From the NCBI GenBank assembly GCA_963920705.1, contig OY987225.1, forward strand, positions 32,341,458 to 32,405,457: a DNA stretch of 64,000 nucleotides, given 5' to 3'. Positions 24,920 through 36,237 of the stretch are shown piece by piece; the stretch's first letter is position 1; every line of letters begins with the position of its first letter. This stretch comes from Odiellus spinosus (lineage: Eukaryota > Arthropoda > Arachnida > Opiliones > Phalangiidae). Below the pieces are notes generated by a model. It had not been told where the DNA came from, did no database searches, and saw nothing but the letters and a program-made list of their open reading frames with translations. Made by a program: the position numbers and the translations under genes.

Positions 24920-25000
24920 TCGTCTGTCTGTCTGTTTGTATGGGACATTAAAATGTACACGCAAAGTTAAAATCTTCATCACAAACTCCGAGAGAGCAAG
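24920..25000 (-). repeat. Dispersed repeat R2, reverse copy
   Basis: GTCTGTCTGTCTGTTTGTA then AATGTACACGCAAAG and ACAAACTCC mirror the copy at 22790-22965. Confidence 0.55.
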
Positions 25001-25709
25001 CACTTTTTCACTGATTTTGATTGGGAGATGGGATACTCTATTGCAATTAGGCTTTTAGTGAGATTCAGAGCTCTCTGAAACTAATACAAAACCAGACGAA
25101 TATTATTATTATTTATTTATATACGAAACATATATCTTTACGGGCTTCATTGACATTGATAAAAAACAGGAATAAATCCAATAATGGTGGCTCTCTTGAC
25201 ACTATCGATGATTTCCTACTGTGAAGACAAGGACCGGATCAAGAGGGTGGGTTTAAGGAGGGGGGAGGATAGTTGATAGGTGGTAGGGAGGGGGCCAGAC
25301 GTCGGGTACTGTGGAAAACACCCTAAGATGGGTGTGGTACCTTTTCTCGATGTTGTATAGAAAGATATGGCAGTCAGCTTGCCACCATATATACGGTATA
25401 TTATATGAACTTGTATATACATATATATATATATGTTTTTAGGATTATCGAGAACTAAGCGTTATAACGAGGGAGGGAATCTTTTCTTCATTTTTTTTTC
25501 TTTTTTTTTTTCTTTCTTTACCCAGTCGCGTCAGGGATGGGGACATATTTTTCTTCTTTATTCTGTGTCTCTCTCTACGTAGAGAGAAATATCTAATGGA
25601 GTAGAAAGTTATGCTAGAGTGTCTCGCATCTGAATCTGCCGGTACATTTACATAGTATTAAGCTAGGGGGAGTTGTTTACTTTTGTTGGTATAAAGTGAT
25701 GGACGTTTG
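25001..25709. other. No gene seen
   Basis: Contains TA-rich runs near 25420 and a T/C-rich run near 25490-25520; no recognised gene. Confidence 0.45.
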
Positions 25710-25716
25710 ATATTAC

Positions 25717-26032
25717 CAAGAATTCATTCAGGTTCCATAAGAATATGGGAGCATAGCTTTAGCCTCTGGTACCATCCTCCCAAACTTTGTAACAAAAGTT
25801 CGTCCGCAATTTTCGCAACATTTGTACGCTTAGATCTTTTTTCGGTCGGCTCCATTTTTATTATCCAAAATATTATGTCAAGGTCGTTAGTGGCGCGGGT
25901 TAATAATAAATGTCAGGAGCGATTTTCTTGAAAAATCGATTCGAAGCGGACGAACTTTTGCTACAAAGTTTGGGAGGATGGTTATTGTATCGCGGCCCTC
26001 CCATATTCTTATGGAACCTGAATGGATTCTTG
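25717..26032. mobile_element. Foldback MITE family F2 (7-bp TSD)
   Basis: 316 bp with arms of about 90 bp: CAAGAATTCATTCAGGTTCC at the left mirrored by GGAACCTGAATGGATTCTTG at the right, and inner arms CTCCCAAACTTTGTAACAAA and TTTGCTACAAAGTTTGGGAG. Target duplication ATATTAC at 25710-25716 and 26033-26039. Confidence 0.9.
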
Positions 26033-26044
26033 ATATTACTATAA

Positions 26045-26160
26045 AATGGGAAATTTTATACTTTTTCTCAACCTTGGAAGCGACAAAAATCGCTGTTAAT
26101 TAGAACCTGTTTCCGGGGTGGGGGGGGGGGGAATGTATCAGTATTTCAAGGTTGAAACCA
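26045..26160 (-). repeat. Single unit related to the 106-bp dimer
   Basis: TTTTTCTCAACCTTGGAAGC, CGCTGTTAATTAGAACCTG and TTTCAAGGTTGAAACC match the reverse dimer at 57899-58100. A run of 12 G sits inside. Confidence 0.55.
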
Positions 26161-26594
26161 AGTAATTTTGTATTATTATCTATTACCATTACCTTGGTAA
26201 TTTACCACCTGAATAACCAGGATAAATAAGCCCAGGAAAAAGTTTGAAACTTGATTTTAATAAGAATTTCGGATAGTATAGCTAAATCTAAGTTGTGGCT
26301 CAAACCTTCTACTCCTATATTTCTATATTCTCTATGGTCTCTCTCTCTTTCTCTCGCTGATGTCGGTAACGAGGGAAAAGCCACTCGCAAACCTTTATAG
26401 ATCAGAGAGCTGCTAAGAAAAAAATATATCGTTTATTGACTTAATGATGAGACCAAAAGATGAAATCTTTCACGAAGAATCGCCTACCATATTATATATA
26501 TATATGTACGCGTTTCTTACGGGCAGACTGCCTTATCTTTAACTTATACAATTTTGTCATATCCAAAAATATCAGCTTCTCGATACGACAGTAC
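26161..26594. other. No gene seen
   Basis: No recognised feature apart from short chance frames. Confidence 0.45.
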
Positions 26595-26601
26595 GTAGCA
26601 C

Positions 26602-26882
26602 CAAGGAGGATCAGAGAAGGAGAGGAAATGTGGGGACGGCGCGGTTACTACTGCGTCGGCCTAAACTCCCACTCTGGGAGAACGGGGGTAGAGACGTTTC
26701 GTGGTAAAATGTTGTCGCGTGGGTAAAACGAATCCTTTATGAGACGCGCTAGCTAGCGACCACGTGACAACAGTTTACCTCGAGAATTTCCTATCCCCCC
26801 TTTCCACCCGAGTGGGAGGTTGGCTCTTCTCTCTCTAACTCAACGCAGCCCCACATTTCCTCTCCTTCTCTGATCCTCCTTG
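26602..26882. mobile_element. Foldback MITE family F3 (7-bp TSD)
   Basis: 281 bp with perfect or near-perfect inverted ends of about 36 bp: CAAGGAGGATCAGAGAAGG at the left and CCTTCTCTGATCCTCCTTG at the right. Target duplication GTAGCAC at 26595-26601 and 26883-26889. The centre is CG-rich and unrelated to F1 or F2. Confidence 0.9.
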
Positions 26883-26934
26883 GTAGCACCCTTTATCGGC
26901 TCGATATATCAACAATTACCCTATTATTCTAAAA

Positions 26935-27172
26935 AATTGGGTAAAGTAAATATAAATTCGGGCCAATCGTATTATTTTAGCCTTCCACCATGCTTTGTAA
27001 TGTCGTAAGATTAAAAGAATAGGCCGGCAAGTGCTCGAGAAGACCTTGCTGTTGAAGGTACAAATAATATGATTGGTCCGAATTTATATCTACTTTTTAA
27101 ATAAATTTTACTAAATTAATTTAAGCACCAAATTCCGAAAATAAATTCCATTTTTTAGCTTCCAGTGTCCCT
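26935..27172 (+). mobile_element. MITE family G, palindromic copy
   Basis: AGTAAATATAAATTCGGGCC then CCAATCGTATTATTT at the left is mirrored by AATATGATTGGTCCGAATTT at about 27070. The tail resembles 41,800-41,895 (CCGAAAATAAAT) and ends GTCCCTTTAA. Confidence 0.7.
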
Positions 27173-27499
27173 TTAAATCCCGATTAAAATCTCACCTCGT
27201 TACAATATCTCTAATAAAAACTAAATTAGAATAGTTACGACGTTTTCGCCGTGATATTGGGTGGTTTAGGTCTAAATCTTTTTGGTGTAGAAAGGGATTT
27301 ATTATCCGAGTTAGATTACAATTGCTTGTTAGAACGAATGGATAGGCGTTATCCACATTTTTTTATCGACACTTTCTACTTCTTCTCTCTCTCCCTCTTT
27401 TCCCCTATTCGCTATTTCTTCTCGCTTCATCACTCCTCTTAATGCCATTTTCGTCGGAGATGCTCTTCTATAATCGGGCTATTCGGGAACGGTTTGCGA
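27173..27499. other. No gene seen
   Basis: No recognised feature. Confidence 0.45.
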
Positions 27500-27580
27500 G
27501 AACTATTTTTATCCTCCTTGAGGTTTAATATTGAGTATTAATCCGCCTATTCTTTAGCTATTTTACGACATTGTTCGCGA
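27500..27580 (+). repeat. Dispersed repeat R1, copy with palindromic flanks
   Basis: GCGAGAACTATTTTTATCC, GAGGTTTAATATTGAGTATT and AATCCGCC, followed by TTGTTCGCGAAC. Closely matches the copies at 2921 and 28376. Confidence 0.6.
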
Positions 27581-27867
27581 ACAAAAGTATTGGGCGGGCT
27601 TTCTTTTTTATAGGGCTTTCTCTTTTTCCTCACTTCTTCAGCCTCTTAGAATCTTTTCGTTCGTTTTTTTTTTTTATAACTCTCTTTATGATTTACTCGC
27701 CAATGCTTTCTAGCAGATTATTTCAAATATAAAATATTCCTATTATAGACTATTACGTCTGTATGTACGGTTTGAATCAGGCCGAAATTTCTGTAAATAC
27801 AAAGCTAGGGTCGTTTTTATATCTAGAGTAATTTGGAGAGTACTGTAAATTATAATAGCCTCACTAT

Positions 27868-27905
27868 TAAAGGGAGAATGCAACATAAAAACAACTGATT
27901 TTTTT
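27868..27905 (+). mobile_element. Solo TTAA-MITE end
   Basis: ATTAAAGGGAGAATGCAAC, the terminal motif of family A, without a partner. Confidence 0.5.
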
Positions 27906-28375
27906 TTTTGTAAAGTATAAAGAGATATTTCGTGTTAATTTCATGTCCCATCAATAAATTTCCAGGCAGTCTGTGTCCTCTCTAGTTGTAACCCCAAACT
28001 GGATGTAATTGTCCAATTAAAGCTTCGAGAGAGCATCTTTAACCCTAAAATTATACTGTCAAATATATCTCACCCTTGTACGGAAATTATAGCTATAATT
28101 CAAAAGCTTAGAAGAGTTATAGGAGGGGGATAGATTTAAACGTACTGTAATTTCAAATTGATCTCGACTATATTTATCGGATACTAATTAACGTTCTAAA
28201 ACGTGACTAATCGTCAAAATTTTGAGAAACGAAACACCCTCTATCGTACGTGTTGAAATGGTTGTTCGCAACATTTTTTTTTGTTATTAGTATTAACATT
28301 GCGTAACCTTACGCCTCAGTTTTGGATATTTTGCAAATGGATCTTGGAACTGAATCTATTTTAGTTTGCAAGAAC

Positions 28376-28420
28376 TATTTTAATACCTATGAGGTTTATT
28401 ATTGGGTGTTAATACGCCCA
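28376..28420 (+). repeat. Dispersed repeat R1
   Basis: AGAACTATTTTAATACCTAT, GAGGTTTATTATTGGGTGTT and AATACGCCC. Confidence 0.55.
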
Positions 28421-28511
28421 AGTTTTGAAAAGTAATATATGAGAATTTATATGAGATTTCATTGCCAAGTCTTATTAATTTTTAATTAGCTTCTCCTAGT
28501 TCTGTATTTAA

Positions 28512-29069
28512 AGGGAACAGTAAACTTGCATGGGTTGGAGAATTTTGAGCTTAAATATTTTTAGGGTAGCTGAAGTCCAAAAGTGATTAGCGATTCACAG
28601 AACAGTATAAGACACGTGAGCTTAACTAGTTATCAAAAGGCCACTTTGACAAGTTAATTTCTAGTTATTTAATTATAATTAAACAATAACTATAATAAAA
28701 TTAACTTACCTGAAGCGAAAACTATATTATTTTAGCTATTACCCATAAAATTGTTCATTTTTACTCTCGGAAAATATTTTTCTGGTTGCTTTTACGCTAA
28801 GCCTAATTCGGGACTAATTCCCGATTTAAAAAAAAAATATAGGCGCGTGCTTTTGGTTACGCTCTGATGTAAATCATGTCACGAGTGCGGAAAAATCTTT
28901 TAATTGGCTTTTAATCTTGATTGGCCATTGAATTGCTTTGAAATTTTATTGATTTTTGAGAGGTAAATATTAACATTTCGAAATAACTAATATTTGGAGA
29001 TTGGTTTCAAATAACCTTGTCTATCTAAATTAAGAATTAAACAATTGGAAAAAAGGTTTCCTGGTCCCT
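28512..29069. mobile_element. TTAA-type MITE family D
   Basis: 558 bp flanked by TTAA on both sides (28508-28511 and 29070-29073). Ends AGGGAACAGTAAAC and, inverted, GTTTCCTGGTCCCT. No coding sequence. Confidence 0.75.
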
Positions 29070-29384
29070 TTAAGTATATATAGAAGATAGGGTTTTAATT
29101 ATTAGTTAAATATAGACTCAATTTTTTTAAGGATTAAATCTTTAATTAAATTTTGACAAAGGTGTGTGTCTGTATTTATTACATATATTCTTCGTCATTT
29201 TGATAACCCTCTTATTATTTTGTCGGTTTTGTCAGAAGAATTTTATATGAAAAAAAAAAAAAAGTTTTGACGCCCCGATTTAGCGTATGCTGGAGGTACA
29301 ATATCGTATCTTTTGATCGAAGGTTTTTAGCTCTAATTTACCCATGATAATTCAATATTTTGAGCATTGCTCTGTAGAAACTAA
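29070..29384. other. No gene seen
   Basis: AT-rich with an A13-14 run near 29251. Confidence 0.45.
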
Positions 29385-29786
29385 CAAATGCACGAAAAAG
29401 ACCGCGCGAAAGCGACCCTATCACGTGCCAGAACGCGCGAAAGCGACCTTATCACGTGCCTGAACGCGCGAAAGCGACCCTATCACGTGCCAGAACGCGT
29501 GAAAGCGTATTTATCACGTGCCAGAACGCGCGAGAATCAACTGTAGTCTCTATACAATAGCGAAATCACGCGACCATAGTGATGACGTAGTATTGCGGGA
29601 TTTTTTTTTTTTTTTTTTAAATTTCGAAAATGGCGAGTATGAAATAGGTATTTTTACTATCGCGCTAAATGTTTTCTATGACATATGAATATATATTTTG
29701 AATCGTTTTTTAACGATCTTTCCGAAAATGCTACTCATTTTCCATTTGGATTTCGTGAAGAATCAGTGGCAGCCTCACTTTAAATA
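29385..29786 (+). mobile_element. CGCG-rich MITE family C, longest copy
   Basis: Contains the CACGTG minisatellite, GAGAATCAACTGTAG, ACAATAGCGAAATCACG, GTGATGACGTAGTATTGCGG, a T-run, ATTTCGAAAATGGCGAG, CATATGAATATATATTTTG, AACGATCTTTCCGAAAATGC and GCAGCCTCACTTTAA. Serves as the reference for the shorter copies. Confidence 0.75.
29400..29530 (+). repeat. 31-bp minisatellite with CACGTG in every unit
   Basis: GAACGCGCGAAAGCGACC then TATCACGTGCC, four full units and part of a fifth. CACGTG lies at 29422-29427, 29453-29458, 29484-29489 and 29515-29520, exactly 31 bp apart. Confidence 0.95.
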
Positions 29787-29823
29787 CGTGTGAAATGTAC
29801 TTGTTGGACTTTTTTATGGTATA

Positions 29824-29860
29824 TATATAAAGGCCAGAGAGTGGTTATCTGTCATAACAG
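29824..29860 (+). promoter_or_regulatory. Candidate TATA box
   Basis: TATATAAAGG at 29824-29833, with TCATAA (partial initiator) about 30 bases on. It lies just outside the end of MITE C. No downstream gene is recognised. Confidence 0.2.
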
Positions 29861-30407
29861 TTCTCATATCGCGACTGTTATCTGATTATCGGTTAGAAGG
29901 ATATATTACGACATAATTGAAGTCAGTTTCTTCAGAGCGTATAAATCTCGAATTATTTATAAGGCCACTTTACCCAAATTAGACTTATAATATCGGTTAA
30001 TAGTAAATTTCGGAACAATGTTGTGAAAATTTTAGCCAATCAAATTTCAGTTCTGCATGGCGTAACGTTTTATTCACGCGTGGGTGAATTACTCTTCTCT
30101 TATAAAAGTTAAGCAAAAGTGTATGATTGATACGTTATTCTTACGTTTTTGACCTTTAACCTTTTAGGATCAGCGCTATAAACTAATTATAATTGTACTA
30201 AAGGACAAATTTAGGTAATTAGGGTCGTGTACTTGAATTTACCCACCAGACCAAAACCGACAAAACGTAAATTGATAATAAATTTTCAATGCTTTGCGTT
30301 TAAAACTTTCCTATGTAGAGACGCAACAGGACTCTGCATGGTTTCCATTGAAAATATATTAATTAAATTAAATTGGGTAATTTGTCGCGTTTAATGACTG
30401 GAAACTT
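29861..30407. other. No gene seen
   Basis: AT-rich DNA with no recognised feature. Confidence 0.45.
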
Positions 30408-30715
30408 TCTAATAATATCATTGAAATATACTTATAATATCTTAATATCAATGAAATATACTCATTATATTTTAATCATTGAAATATGCTTATAATATCA
30501 TTGAAATATGCTTATAATATCATTGAAATATGCTTATAATATCATTGAAATATGCTTATAATATTTTAATATCATTGAAATATGATTATAATATTTTAGT
30601 ATCATTGAAATATGATTATAATATTTTAGTATCATTGAAATATGATTATAATAATTTAAAATCATTGAAATATACTTATAATATTTTAATATCATCGAAA
30701 TATACTTAAAAAATA
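30408..30715 (+). repeat. AT-rich minisatellite, 22/30-bp units
   Basis: ATCATTGAAATATGCTTATA repeats about 12 times, with or without an added ATTTTA(A/G)T spacer. Degraded continuation to about 30860 includes ATATCAGGGAAAATG, recalling the hAT-like elements. Confidence 0.85.
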
Positions 30716-30861
30716 TGTGAAACAGTGAATTATTAGTTAAATTTATTTAAAATATTTAATTATCTGGGAAATATACATGAAAAATAAAGTAATATCAGGG
30801 AAAATGTATTTACAATATTAAAATGTCAGGAATATTCTTATAATATATGAAAATATCAAAA

Positions 30862-31612
30862 AAAAAACATCAATAATTCTCTATTTCTTGTAAGCATTTA
30901 AATTCCATCTGCCGGTTAACTTACGACAAATTTCCTTTAAAAAGTATTAGCCTAGCTACGCTTAACCGATGACGCGATGTGACGTTGAAGGTACTTGACA
31001 CGCCCATTCTCTAACCCCAAGTGCCCCCCTCCCTTCATCTTCACCCGCATCCTCTCTTCCCAGCTTTCAAAACTTGACAAGGTGTAACCATTAAAGTGTA
31101 ACCCTTCTAACTCGAAAGTTTTGTTCTCATTAGAGCCCAACCATCATACCGCAGTTTCTCTGGCTGGTCGACTCTATAGATCTCGGCAAATTTTTTCCTA
31201 TTATCAATTTCATCTTGTTTTTACAATACTCGCGAAGCTGGTGACATTGTTTATATCTAAGTATACGAATAATAACATTAAGTGGAAGACTATGTTTGTT
31301 CGCGTTGCCAATTTAGGGTTAAATAGACCGTAAAGTACTGATGCGTAGTCCGGAAAAACTCCCAAAAAAAAAAACTGCCACCTCCTCCCTCCGAGAGTTA
31401 AAGGAATAAGGTAGCCCGTCTTTTATTTACACAAAATATTTATCCTAAATCGATGGAATTATTATAAAATAAAATATAATATAATTAAAAATTAATCAGT
31501 TTTATGCCTGTTAAGTTTTAATTATATTAAAATGGCGAATTTTCAGTTTTTACAATATTTAACTATAATTTCCAAGATATGAAAGGGGCCTTAATGTCAG
31601 AACATTCTATAC
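30862..31612. other. No gene seen
   Basis: Short overlapping frames at 30952-31333 are not recognisable. Confidence 0.45.
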
Positions 31613-32682
31613 CACTAATTAGGACAATACTGTAAATACACTAATTATGACAATACTGTAAATACAATAATTATGACAATACTGTAAATACAATAATTAT
31701 GACAATACTGTAAATACAATAATTATGACAATACTGTAAATACAATAATTATGACAATAGTGTAAATACACTAATTATGACAATACTGTAAATACAATAA
31801 TTATGACAATACTGTAAATACAATAATTATGACAATACTGTAAATACACTAATTATGACAATACTGTAAATACACTAATTATGACAATACTGTAAATACA
31901 ATAATTATGACAATACTGTGAATACAATAATTATGACAATACTGTGAATACAATAATTATGACAATACTGTGAATACAATAATTATGACAATACTGTGAA
32001 TACAATAATTATGACAATACTGTGAATACAATAATTATGACAATACTGTGAATACAATAATTATGACAATACTGTGAATACAATAATTATGACAATACTG
32101 TAAATACAATAATTATGACAATACTGTAAATACACTAATTATGACAATACTGTAAATACACTAATTATGACAATACTGTAAATACACTAATTATGACAAT
32201 ACTGTAAATACACTAATTATGACAATACTGTAAATACACTAATTATGACAATACTGTAAATACACTAATTATGACAATACTGTAAATACACTAATTATGA
32301 CAATACTGTAAATACACTAATTATGACAATACTGTAAATACAATAATTATGACAATACTGTAAATACACTAATTATGACAATACTGTAAATACAATAATT
32401 ATGACAATACTGTAAATACACTAATTATGACAATACTGTAAATACACTAATTATGACAATACTGTAAATACACTAATTATGACAATACTGTAAATACACT
32501 AATTATGACAATACTGTAAATACACTAATTATGACAATACTGTAAATACACTAATTATGACAATACTGTAAATACACTAATTATGACAATACTGTAAATA
32601 CACTAATTATGACAATACTGTAAATACACTAATTATGACAATACTGTAAATACACTAATTATGACAATACTGTAAATACACC
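31613..32682 (+). repeat. 26-bp satellite array, about 41 copies
   Basis: TATGACAATACTGTAAAT with CACTAAT or CAATAAT between. Two variants alternate in blocks: CAAT/CACT in the linker and TGTGAA in place of TGTAAA. Eight successive TGTGAA units sit at about 31910-32095. Confidence 0.98.
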
Positions 32683-33815
32683 ACTGTATATATAAACACT
32701 GGTAAAATATGAAGGTGTCTTTTTCCTTTGAGGAAAAACTTCCGCTTTTATTGATAAGCCTTGGTTTCCAGCATAGGGGCTCCAGGAGAAAGAATAGAAA
32801 TAATACTGTTTTTTCGGAGTTCTTTTTTTATTTTTTGGGCTCTTTTCGCCGGTTTTCCGGCCAATTAGGCTTGTAAAAGTGGCCCAAACGCGAGGCCGGA
32901 TGTAGAAAAGCGACGAAGCATCCCCTTTTTTGCTTTTTCCATCTTTTTCTTTCGTAATGATCCTAGCTTATACTCCTCTCAGTACTCTTCCTTTAGTCTT
33001 ATTATTGCAACTAAATTCTGCATGTATACAAGGTATTTTTGAAAAATTAAGACACTTTTTCGCTAAATTAGTCTTTTCCCGCTTTGAATATTGTAGGAAT
33101 TTTACCTTTTTTTACCACGTTTGTTACTTTGTTTCCACTGGTTTAAGGTCAGCTTTTTTTCGCGGTTTTTTTTCTCCAAGGAGGGTCTCATTCTTGGAGA
33201 AGAAACTACCAAGTGTCGAATACCCTTTTCAGACTGACTAAACCGGCCAATTACGCCTCGTCTGAAGAGGGTATAAGACTGATTTCCCAAGCTAGGCTCT
33301 GTAGTAACACTCCAATTAGGTGTAGCGTCAAGTACGGAAGGATGAGTTTAGAATATTCTTCACCCTATGTTCTTAGGTACTTAAATAGGTTCTTGGTTGT
33401 ACTTAAGACTGACAAGTGATTTTCCATCGATTTATTACAGTTAAAATAGGGCTTTTTATTCACTAGTAAAACAATTTGCAAGCCCATAAGTTAGAAAACA
33501 ATTTCTAACTTGGAAAATAGGCTTAAATATCACCGTTAAACAGTCTCTGACCGATCAGCAGTTTAAAAGCGGAATTATTATTTAAAATCAGTAATAAATG
33601 ATATTAAATCAGTTTCGTAATCGTCGCAAAGGCATCGATTTATTTAAACAACAAAATTATTCAATCCTATCACGTTTTTGGTGGCGGAAACTATGTCGAA
33701 GCCAGATTGGCTCTTCAAACCTAAATAGCCAATTATAGACCTTTATAATAACCATCGCGCGCCGTCTCGCTTTGGTTTTCTATTAAGGGTGTAGTAGTAG
33801 CTACAAAATAGGATT
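32683..33815. other. No supported gene
   Basis: Holds CCGGCCAATTAGGC near 32856 and ACCGGCCAATTACGC near 33241, a small direct duplication. Frames at 32930-33241 and 33213-33419 (+) are unrecognised. Confidence 0.45.
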
Positions 33816-33819
33816 TTAA

Positions 33820-34123
33820 AGGGATAATATGGCTCTGTAATCGATTTTAGACTTAGATTATGCCTAAATACTGTTAATTATTAAAGTTTCATAATTAGGC
33901 TCGAAGAAATGGCATTTTTGATGCCATTGAAATATAGTTCGTCTTTGAAATAGTGAGAGGTTGATTAGAAATAACCGGCGCTTTTCAGTTAATTAGTTTT
34001 CGATATTTCATTGATGTCAGTAACTAATTTTTTTCGAGTATTTTTTCATTCTAAAATATCTTCTCAAGGGGTTTAGGCTTAGCTATATCACGAGTTTAAT
34101 AATCATTTTTGTTTAGTATCCCT
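33820..34123. mobile_element. TTAA-type MITE family E, copy 1
   Basis: Flanked by TTAA at 33816-33819 and 34124-34127. Ends AGGGATAATATGG and, inverted, GTTTAGTATCCCT. A relative with the same end sequence is at 51346-51804. Confidence 0.6.
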
Positions 34124-34310
34124 TTAATTTGACCCGCTATATTTAGCGTTGGCGCTCGCTCTAATCATGACGTCAAGTAATTCACATCGACTCCATTATT
34201 TGAGGTATTGAGGCCGTTGCAAAGTACCTTTTCCGAATATAATCAGTCCTGTAGTTTCAAACTAGAATTTGCAGCGTATTATCTATAATAATTATAAGTG
34301 AGTAAATTCT

Positions 34311-34370
34311 TTAAAGGGAGAATGCAACCTAACAAAAATCCATTTTTGTGTAAGGTATCGATTAACCTTT
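34311..34370 (+). mobile_element. Solo TTAA-MITE end (family A)
   Basis: TTTAAAGGGAGAATGCAACC followed by TAACAAAAATCCA, GTAAGGTATCGATTAA; no right end found. Confidence 0.5.
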
Positions 34371-34819
34371 TCTTCATCCTTAGATTATATTGAAAACTGT
34401 CGATTTCTTGAATACTATATGCGAACTAGCCGCAATTTTTTTTTTATAATCTTTACGTAGTTTCATTATCTGGGCTGGCAATTAATCAGTGGGTTGAACT
34501 TTAAAGCGAAGAAGAGAATGAAAAAAAAAGATGGGATAATGTACTCTATTTTGGTTTCCTCCGGACAGCGGTGAACGCGCGAGATATCCAAAACCCTTTA
34601 CTTAGAATCACCCAGAGTTTTCAGCATGTACAGAGCTATAACTTAAGAATCATAACGGAGCGCCTAGATACGCGATAGGTTTCTACATTTACTGTAAACT
34701 TGAAGTGATAACTCTGAGATTTTATGTTTTTATTCAAGGAATACTGAATAACAGAAAGTTAAATTTTAAAATATAATTTTAATCTTTAAATTGAAGTATT
34801 TAAATATACTTTAAATAAT
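34371..34819. other. No gene seen
   Basis: AT-rich DNA with no recognised feature. Confidence 0.45.
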
Positions 34820-35102
34820 AAATATTAAAATCAAATTTGGCTTTAAAATTAATTATTAAAATCAAATTTGCCTTTAAAATTAAATATTAAAATCAAATTT
34901 GACTTCAAAATTAAATATTAAAATCAAATTTGCCTTTAAAATTAAATATTAAAATCAAATTTGACTTCAAAATTAAATATTAAAATCAAATTTGCCTTTA
35001 AAATTAAATATTAAAATCAAATTTGGCTTTAAAATTAATTATTAAAATCAAATTTGCCTTTAAAATTAAATATTAAAATAAAATTAGGCTTTAAAATTAA
35101 AA
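34820..35102 (+). repeat. 31-bp AT-rich minisatellite, about 9 copies
   Basis: ATTAAAATCAAATTTG followed by (C/G/A)C(T/C)TTAAAATTAA; unit variants GCC, GGC and GAC alternate in no simple order. Confidence 0.9.
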
Positions 35103-35331
35103 ATACTTGTCCTTCAGGAAAATAAGAAGTGTTAGGGTATAGTTTAACTTTGTTAGTGCTGTAAATTAAAGCTGAAAATATAAGATATCTCTCCATATAT
35201 TCGAGAGAGCTCTTCCAGCTCCCCCTCATCTACATCTAAGTTGACGGACGGCCGCATTCATTATTCAAGAAAAGCTTTTCCTCCCCGCGCGTGGTTCACT
35301 CTCTTCTCTAGTTCGCCACGGGTTCTCTCTT

Positions 35332-35375
35332 CCATATATGGCGCATTTTGGCAGGTGCCTACACCGACTATATAA
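35332..35375 (+). promoter_or_regulatory. Candidate promoter: CArG box plus TATA
   Basis: CCATATATGG at 35332-35341 is a perfect CArG (SRF-type) palindrome, followed by GGCAGGTGCC (E-box CAGGTG) and TATATAA at 35369-35375, all in a locally CG-rich stretch (35230-35420). No coding sequence downstream is recognised. Confidence 0.25.
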
Positions 35376-36237
35376 CCACGCCCTCTCTCGGACGCGCGGC
35401 CGAAATAAAAAAAAAAGCGCGCTATTTTCTTACTTTGGTACTTGAGCTTAAATGTATTGGCGTTATGCGTACATACGTATAAACTTTGTTCGCGAACGAT
35501 GTTACGTAAATGCGAACGCCTAGGCTGTGTAATACATAATGTTAAACGTCATTAGAGATAAAATAGTTCAACCAATCAGTTCGCGAACGGGGAGTAGATT
35601 TCTAGGAACTACTTTTCTCCTATTGGAGTTGTAAGTTCGCGTAACAATGTATGTGCTGAATTTTCGACTTGGTTCTTACTGTGTATTTTATATAAGCATA
35701 GTAACGCGTTTTACAAAGCATTACAAAGCATTGTATCGTCTCAGAATGATGAGGGGGGGGGATTTTTTTCTGATCGTTTGTTTCGATGGTTATGTTCATT
35801 TTTTTTTTTCTTTTTTATTTCTTATTGACGCCATTTGTTTTCCGTAAATTGTTCCAAGTCGTTTATATCCTGCTTATCTCTGTAAGCTGAGGGGTTTTAG
35901 AACTTCGTATGACTTTGTTTTTGGTGTTTAAAACAACGTTCTGGTCATTATTTACTATATTATATATTGCATGGAAATTTAAATTTTGGTCGTAACTTTC
36001 CTTAGGCTATTTTATATTTATTTTAAAAATAGCGCGGGTTTAAATAGCTCTATTGTCTATTTTAGCCACCCAGTCTAGGCTAAAATAGATAAAATATTAA
36101 ATGAAATGTTTAATAAAACGTCAAAATATAAATTAGGATAATTAGAAATTAATTTCTATGGTAAATAACAATTTTATTTGATTTTTTTTCAACCCTGGAT
36201 GGTGGCTTTTCCGTTCATTAGTGCTTTGAAAGATAAA
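35376..36237. other. No supported gene
   Basis: TTCGCGAAC palindromes near 35490 and 35580; otherwise nothing recognised. Confidence 0.45.

Noticed and set aside
28695-28715. AACTTACCTG resembling the start of U1 snRNA
   Set aside because: It lies inside MITE D and is not followed by U1-like sequence.
31613-32682. CRISPR-like regular array
   Set aside because: Units are directly adjacent with no unique spacers; this is a eukaryotic satellite. The same holds for the 20-bp array at 42 kb.
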